Shown here: one piece after another, positions 7,328 to 7,844 of the stretch
How the letters are laid out: every line of letters begins with the position of its first letter
How positions within the stretch are numbered: the first letter of the stretch is position 1
Assembly: GCA_963169155.1 (NCBI GenBank)
Contig: CAUJGI010000823.1
Location: 1 to 7,844, forward strand
Source of the DNA: Chloroflexota bacterium
Lineage (GTDB): Bacteria > Chloroflexota > Anaerolineae > Promineifilales > Promineifilaceae
Direction of reading: 5' to 3'
DNA: 7,844 bases
Notes under the pieces: model-generated
Told to the model about the DNA's origin: nothing
What the model saw: only the letters and a program-made list of their open reading frames with translations
The model's database searches: none
Translations under genes and position numbers: made by a program

Positions 7328-7349
7328 AAGCGGGTTAGGGAGACCCGCT
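7321..7349 (-). terminator. Intrinsic terminator in the hppA leader (possible attenuator)
   Basis: On the minus strand AGCGGGT (7343-7349), a 7-base loop and ACCCGCT (7329-7335) are followed by TTTTTATTT. The hairpin lies downstream of the promoter at 7395-7423 and upstream of hppA. If that promoter drives hppA, the terminator works inside the leader and would release an RNA of roughly 65 bases. Alternatively it may end transcripts coming from the gene that stops at 7686. Confidence 0.75.
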
Positions 7350-7394
7350 CTATCTGTTGAAGTTAAACCCCTGGGTGGAGGGATTAGAGGCACG

Positions 7395-7423
7395 ATTGTA
7401 ACGAATGGCACAAACTCTGTCAA
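7395..7423 (-). promoter_or_regulatory. Near-consensus sigma70-type promoter upstream of hppA
   Basis: On the minus strand TTGACA (7418-7423), a spacer of exactly 17 bases, and TACAAT (7395-7400) match the consensus at 11 of 12 positions. The expected start is near 7388, about 110 bases before the hppA ATG. It points at hppA and no other gene lies between. Confidence 0.7.
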
Positions 7424-7436
7424 AAACCATTACTTT

Positions 7437-7461
7437 GGTACTACCGATAAAAAGTGGTACC
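7437..7461. repeat. Imperfect inverted repeat upstream of the hppA promoter
   Basis: GGTAC at 7437-7441 and GTACC at 7457-7461 can pair, with two more base pairs after one mismatch, around an A/T-rich centre. It lies just upstream of the -35 element and could be a regulator site or simply a weak hairpin. Confidence 0.25.
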
Positions 7462-7549
7462 CGCTCAGTCCAGTGGGAACTAGTACATTATGATTATGTC
7501 AAGTAAATTGAGTTGCTAGTATATCGTCTAGAAATAACTTTCCGTCTTT

Positions 7550-7582
7550 AGATTGGGCCAATCTTAAAGATTGGCCCAATCT
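7550..7582. repeat. Perfect 33-base inverted repeat made of GATTGG half-sites
   Basis: AGATTGGGCCAATCTT, one A, and its exact reverse complement form a 16-bp stem with a single central base. Each arm is itself near-palindromic (GATTGG-S-CCAATC), so the element contains four GATTGG/CCAATC half-sites. Neither side carries a T-tract, so it is not a standard intrinsic terminator. It lies 103 bases downstream of the partial gene ending at 7686 and about 130 bases upstream of the hppA promoter. Confidence 0.8.
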
Positions 7583-7685
7583 CAGTAAGCAGGTTTTAGA
7601 AAGTAAAAATGGAATTAGGAGATCGCTCCCAAAAACAAAACATGGTGCGCGAAAGTACCATCGCAAACCACGTTTCATTTACAAA

Positions 7686-7844
7686 CTATGGCCGGTTGAA
7701 CATCAAGCTGCTATCTACCGGTCCCAGGTTGAAATCTCCTGAACCTACAGGCGAGAGCACACTAGTAGCACTTGCCTGAAATGACACATCATCAACCAAA
7801 GCAGCGCTGGAAAACAGACTATCCGTTTCAACCCGAATCTGGAG
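7686..7844 (-). CDS. C-terminal end of a probable secreted beta-sandwich protein (5' part outside window)
   Basis: Seen: an open frame enters at 7844 and runs 52 codons to a TAG at 7686-7688. It contains IRVETDSLFSSAALVDDVSF, followed by a Ser/Gly-rich end. Known: the pattern 'FSS..LVDDVSF' is typical of the last two strands of jelly-roll, carbohydrate-binding-like domains in secreted or surface proteins, where the usual form is 'FFVDDVSL'. Inference: the tail of an extracellular protein, with enzyme type or ligand unknown. The overlapping plus-strand frame (7609-7779) lacks any such pattern. Only a fragment is visible, so the call rests on one motif and an open frame. Confidence 0.55.
   Translation of the reverse strand, partial: LQIRVETDSLFSSAALVDDVSFQASATSVLSPVGSGDFNLGPVDSSLMFNRP

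Larger units (their letters stand above)
7279..7685. other. 407-base non-coding region between the partial gene and hppA
   Basis: Besides the promoter, the leader hairpins, the ribosome site and the 33-base inverted repeat listed separately, no credible gene is seen on either strand. No tRNA-like cloverleaf, rRNA or CRISPR pattern is present. It is more AT-rich than the flanking genes. A second TTGACA on the minus strand at 7497-7502 has no good -10 partner. Confidence 0.6.

Noticed and set aside
7279..7400. Fluoride riboswitch in the hppA leader
   Set aside because: Pyrophosphatase genes can carry this riboswitch, but the conserved GATG and CTGATG segments and the pseudoknot pattern are not found here.
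7254..7493. Small plus-strand open frame of 79 codons across the hppA leader
   Set aside because: It covers the promoter, terminator and ribosome site of hppA on the other strand, and its product looks like translated non-coding DNA.
7609..7779. Small plus-strand open frame of 56 codons
   Set aside because: It overlaps the minus-strand fragment with the recognisable VDDVSF pattern, has no good ribosome site, and shows no domain.

Overview
The window is about 7.8 kb of moderately GC-rich bacterial DNA. All four genes that can be supported lie on the minus strand, so transcription runs from right to left. Three traits suggest a member of the Chloroflexota (Anaerolineae or a relative): a TPR protein with a very long acidic tail of Trp-Leu motifs, a K+-dependent type membrane pyrophosphatase, and an octamer ACGGCCGT repeated far beyond chance. 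This assignment comes from overall character and was not tested by a search.

Layout in transcription order: (1) 7844-7686, the last 52 codons of a gene entering from the right, probably a secreted beta-sandwich protein. (2) 7685-7279, a 407-base non-coding stretch. It holds a perfect 33-base inverted repeat, a near-consensus sigma70-type promoter, and an intrinsic terminator placed between that promoter and the next gene, which makes the leader look like an attenuator. (3) 7278-4972, hppA, a 768-residue ion-pumping membrane pyrophosphatase, closed by a strong terminator whose stem is built from two copies of ACGGCCGT. (4) 4819-3782, a histone-deacetylase-superfamily (AcuC-like) enzyme with all catalytic residues and its own promoter. 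(5) 3603 to beyond position 1, a giant open frame of at least 1201 codons. It has an N-terminal TPR domain and an acidic tail of more than 900 residues with about 23 Trp-centred motifs and a cluster of six LTGLL-type motifs.

Nothing shows that the genes form one pathway. hppA is insulated by its own terminator and the deacetylase has its own -10 element. The deacetylase and TPR genes are 178 bases apart with no visible terminator between them, so partial co-transcription is possible. The most unusual items are the architecture of the TPR/Trp-motif protein, the ACGGCCGT octamer, and the leader of hppA.
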